This document shows, one piece after another, positions 31,948 through 32,690 of a stretch of 32,690 nucleotides of DNA. This stretch comes from Clostridium sp. LS. GTDB lineage: Bacteria; Bacillota; Clostridia; Clostridiales; Clostridiaceae. The notes beneath the pieces were generated by a model. That model saw nothing but the letters and a program-made list of their open reading frames with translations. It was not told the origin of the DNA and did no database searches. The stretch's first letter is position 1; each line of letters opens with the position of its first letter. The DNA is taken from positions 1 through 32,690 of the forward strand of contig NZ_AUUU01000126.1 of the NCBI RefSeq assembly GCF_002760435.1. The letters run 5' to 3'. The position numbers and the translations under genes are program-made.

Positions 31948-32257
31948 TTAATCATCCTCCGCAAAACCAGTCATATTAACGGTTTCAATGAAAATATCCG
32001 TTATTTGTGGTACGGTTCCCCCTTCATTATCCTGAATCTTGTTTAGAATTTTAGGATTTTTGTCTAGTCGTATCAACTTCCCATTATATATACTACTGTA
32101 ACTTTCCTATTCTGCTGCAGTTTACTGAGTATAAATTAATAATATCATTAATTGTATTAGTAATTATTTTAGCTTAAGCATCACTCTTCTCTTGTTATTA
32201 GATCTTCAGCAAGTACATCAAAAATACCTATCTATCCTCTAGAATCCAATCTTTCAT
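31948..32257 (-). pseudogene. decayed gene of unknown function
   Basis: In the gene-free interval before the DUF1659 gene, the minus strand shows an RBS-like AAAGGA and ATG 32257 starting MKDWILEDR, then a stop; a neighbouring frame continues IGIFDVLAEDLITREE, and a third frame further on reads LIRLDKNPKILNKIQDN then GGTVPQITDIFIETVNMTGFAEDD and stops at 31948-31950. The three pieces have coding-like composition and are joined by frameshifts or a deletion. I do not recognise the family. Confidence 0.4.
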
Positions 32258-32370
32258 ATATGTTCCTTTCAAAAACTCATAGAAATATAAAATTTTTTTC
32301 AATAATTAATGTAATATTTCGGAGATACACATATATCCTATATGAAATCAGAATAAAGGAGGTTTAAACT

Positions 32371-32595
32371 ATGGCAGTAACAAAATCACTTCAAACAACT
32401 TCGCTAAGTATTGAGATTCAAAGTGGCACTGATAAGGCTGGAGACGCCGTGTTTACAAAGAAAACTTTTTCTAATGTTAAAACAGATGCTACTCCTCAAA
32501 ACATCTATGATGTTGCAGAAGCTATAAAAGCTGTTTTATCAGTTCAAACTAGAGATTACTTTGTAAATGAAGCATCTAGTTTAGTTAATGCTTAA
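32371..32595 (+). CDS. DUF1659 domain-containing protein
   Basis: 74-aa small protein: AVTKSLQTTSLSIEIQSGTD, KTFSNVKTDATPQNIYDVAEAIKAV and a short end. Typical length for the family. ATG 32371 behind AAAGGAGG. The next gene is DUF2922, the usual partner in Clostridia. Function not established; these pairs are conserved in spore formers. Confidence 0.9.
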   Translation: MAVTKSLQTTSLSIEIQSGTDKAGDAVFTKKTFSNVKTDATPQNIYDVAEAIKAVLSVQTRDYFVNEASSLVNA

Positions 32596-32634
32596 TTCAT
32601 TCATTAAGCAAATTTATGAAAGGGGGACCTATTG

Positions 32635-32690
32635 ATGGAATATACTTTAGCTTTGACTTTTTTAACTGAAGGTGGAGAAAAAACTACTTT
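32635..32690 (+). CDS. DUF2922 domain-containing protein (5' part, runs off the window)
   Basis: ATG 32635 behind AGGGGG begins MEYTLALTFLTEGGEKTT, the usual DUF2922 opening; only 18 complete codons are in the window. It follows the DUF1659 gene by 39 bases and is almost certainly in the same operon. Confidence 0.8.
   Translation, partial: MEYTLALTFLTEGGEKTT

Overview
The window looks like an accessory stretch of a low-GC Clostridium (sensu stricto) chromosome. It is AT-rich, has strong GGAGG ribosome binding sites, AT-rich codon choice, Clostridium-type families (the DUF1659/DUF2922 pair, holin-like type I toxin, VanY/VanR/VanS/VanZ) and many small stand-alone regulators. The genus is inferred from family content and base composition; no rRNA or tRNA gene is present to confirm it.

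Layout. 1-5.1 kb: GNAT acetyltransferase, nitroreductase, SGNH esterase, ABM monooxygenase and a self-regulated MarR gene, then a dead GNAT gene and a P-loop kinase-like gene. 5.4-7.3 kb: a DUF1214/DUF1254 pair and a chimeric scar of a bile-salt-hydrolase-like gene fused to a GrpB tail. 7.3-8.9 kb: a large hairpin, then a flavodoxin-like oxidoreductase divergent from an HxlR regulator. 9-11 kb: DUF2200, SEC-C methionine aminopeptidase, XRE regulator. 11.2-14.3 kb: a vanY-vanR-vanS-vanZ operon behind a VanR-box-like promoter, without resistance ligase genes. 14.5-16.1 kb: PadR regulator and sialate O-acetylesterase-like gene under a promoter with two palindromes. 16.5-19.5 kb: RibD/DHFR-like reductase, an unusual hydrolase-like protein, and a PanE-like reductase divergent from TetR. 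20.1-22.2 kb: WYL regulator divergent from a GyrI-like protein and a partner. 22.4-25.7 kb: perfect 23-bp inverted repeat, COG4705 membrane protein, two-component system. 25.7-28 kb: truncated MBL hydrolase, MFS exporter, MerR regulator with matched operators. 28-30 kb: a second flavin reductase/HxlR locus, dispersed repeats, a decayed serine-recombinase tail and a tiny holin-like type I toxin. 30-32.7 kb: LysR divergent from DUF4865, another decayed gene, then DUF1659 and the start of DUF2922.

Common theme: most units are a regulator plus one to three stress, redox, drug or cell-envelope genes, and several have visible operators. The two HxlR loci, 20 kb apart, share a gapped 28-nt operator-like sequence with identical spacing, placed the same way on the -35 element. 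The most unusual signal is a 64-nt structured repeat that appears to have inserted between the Shine-Dalgarno sequence and start codon of the type I toxin; a second copy lies about 400 bp away, directly against the stop of the recombinase remnant. The scars (dead GNAT, hydrolase/GrpB chimera, N-truncated MBL, recombinase tail, unknown remnant near 32 kb) indicate repeated insertion and deletion.
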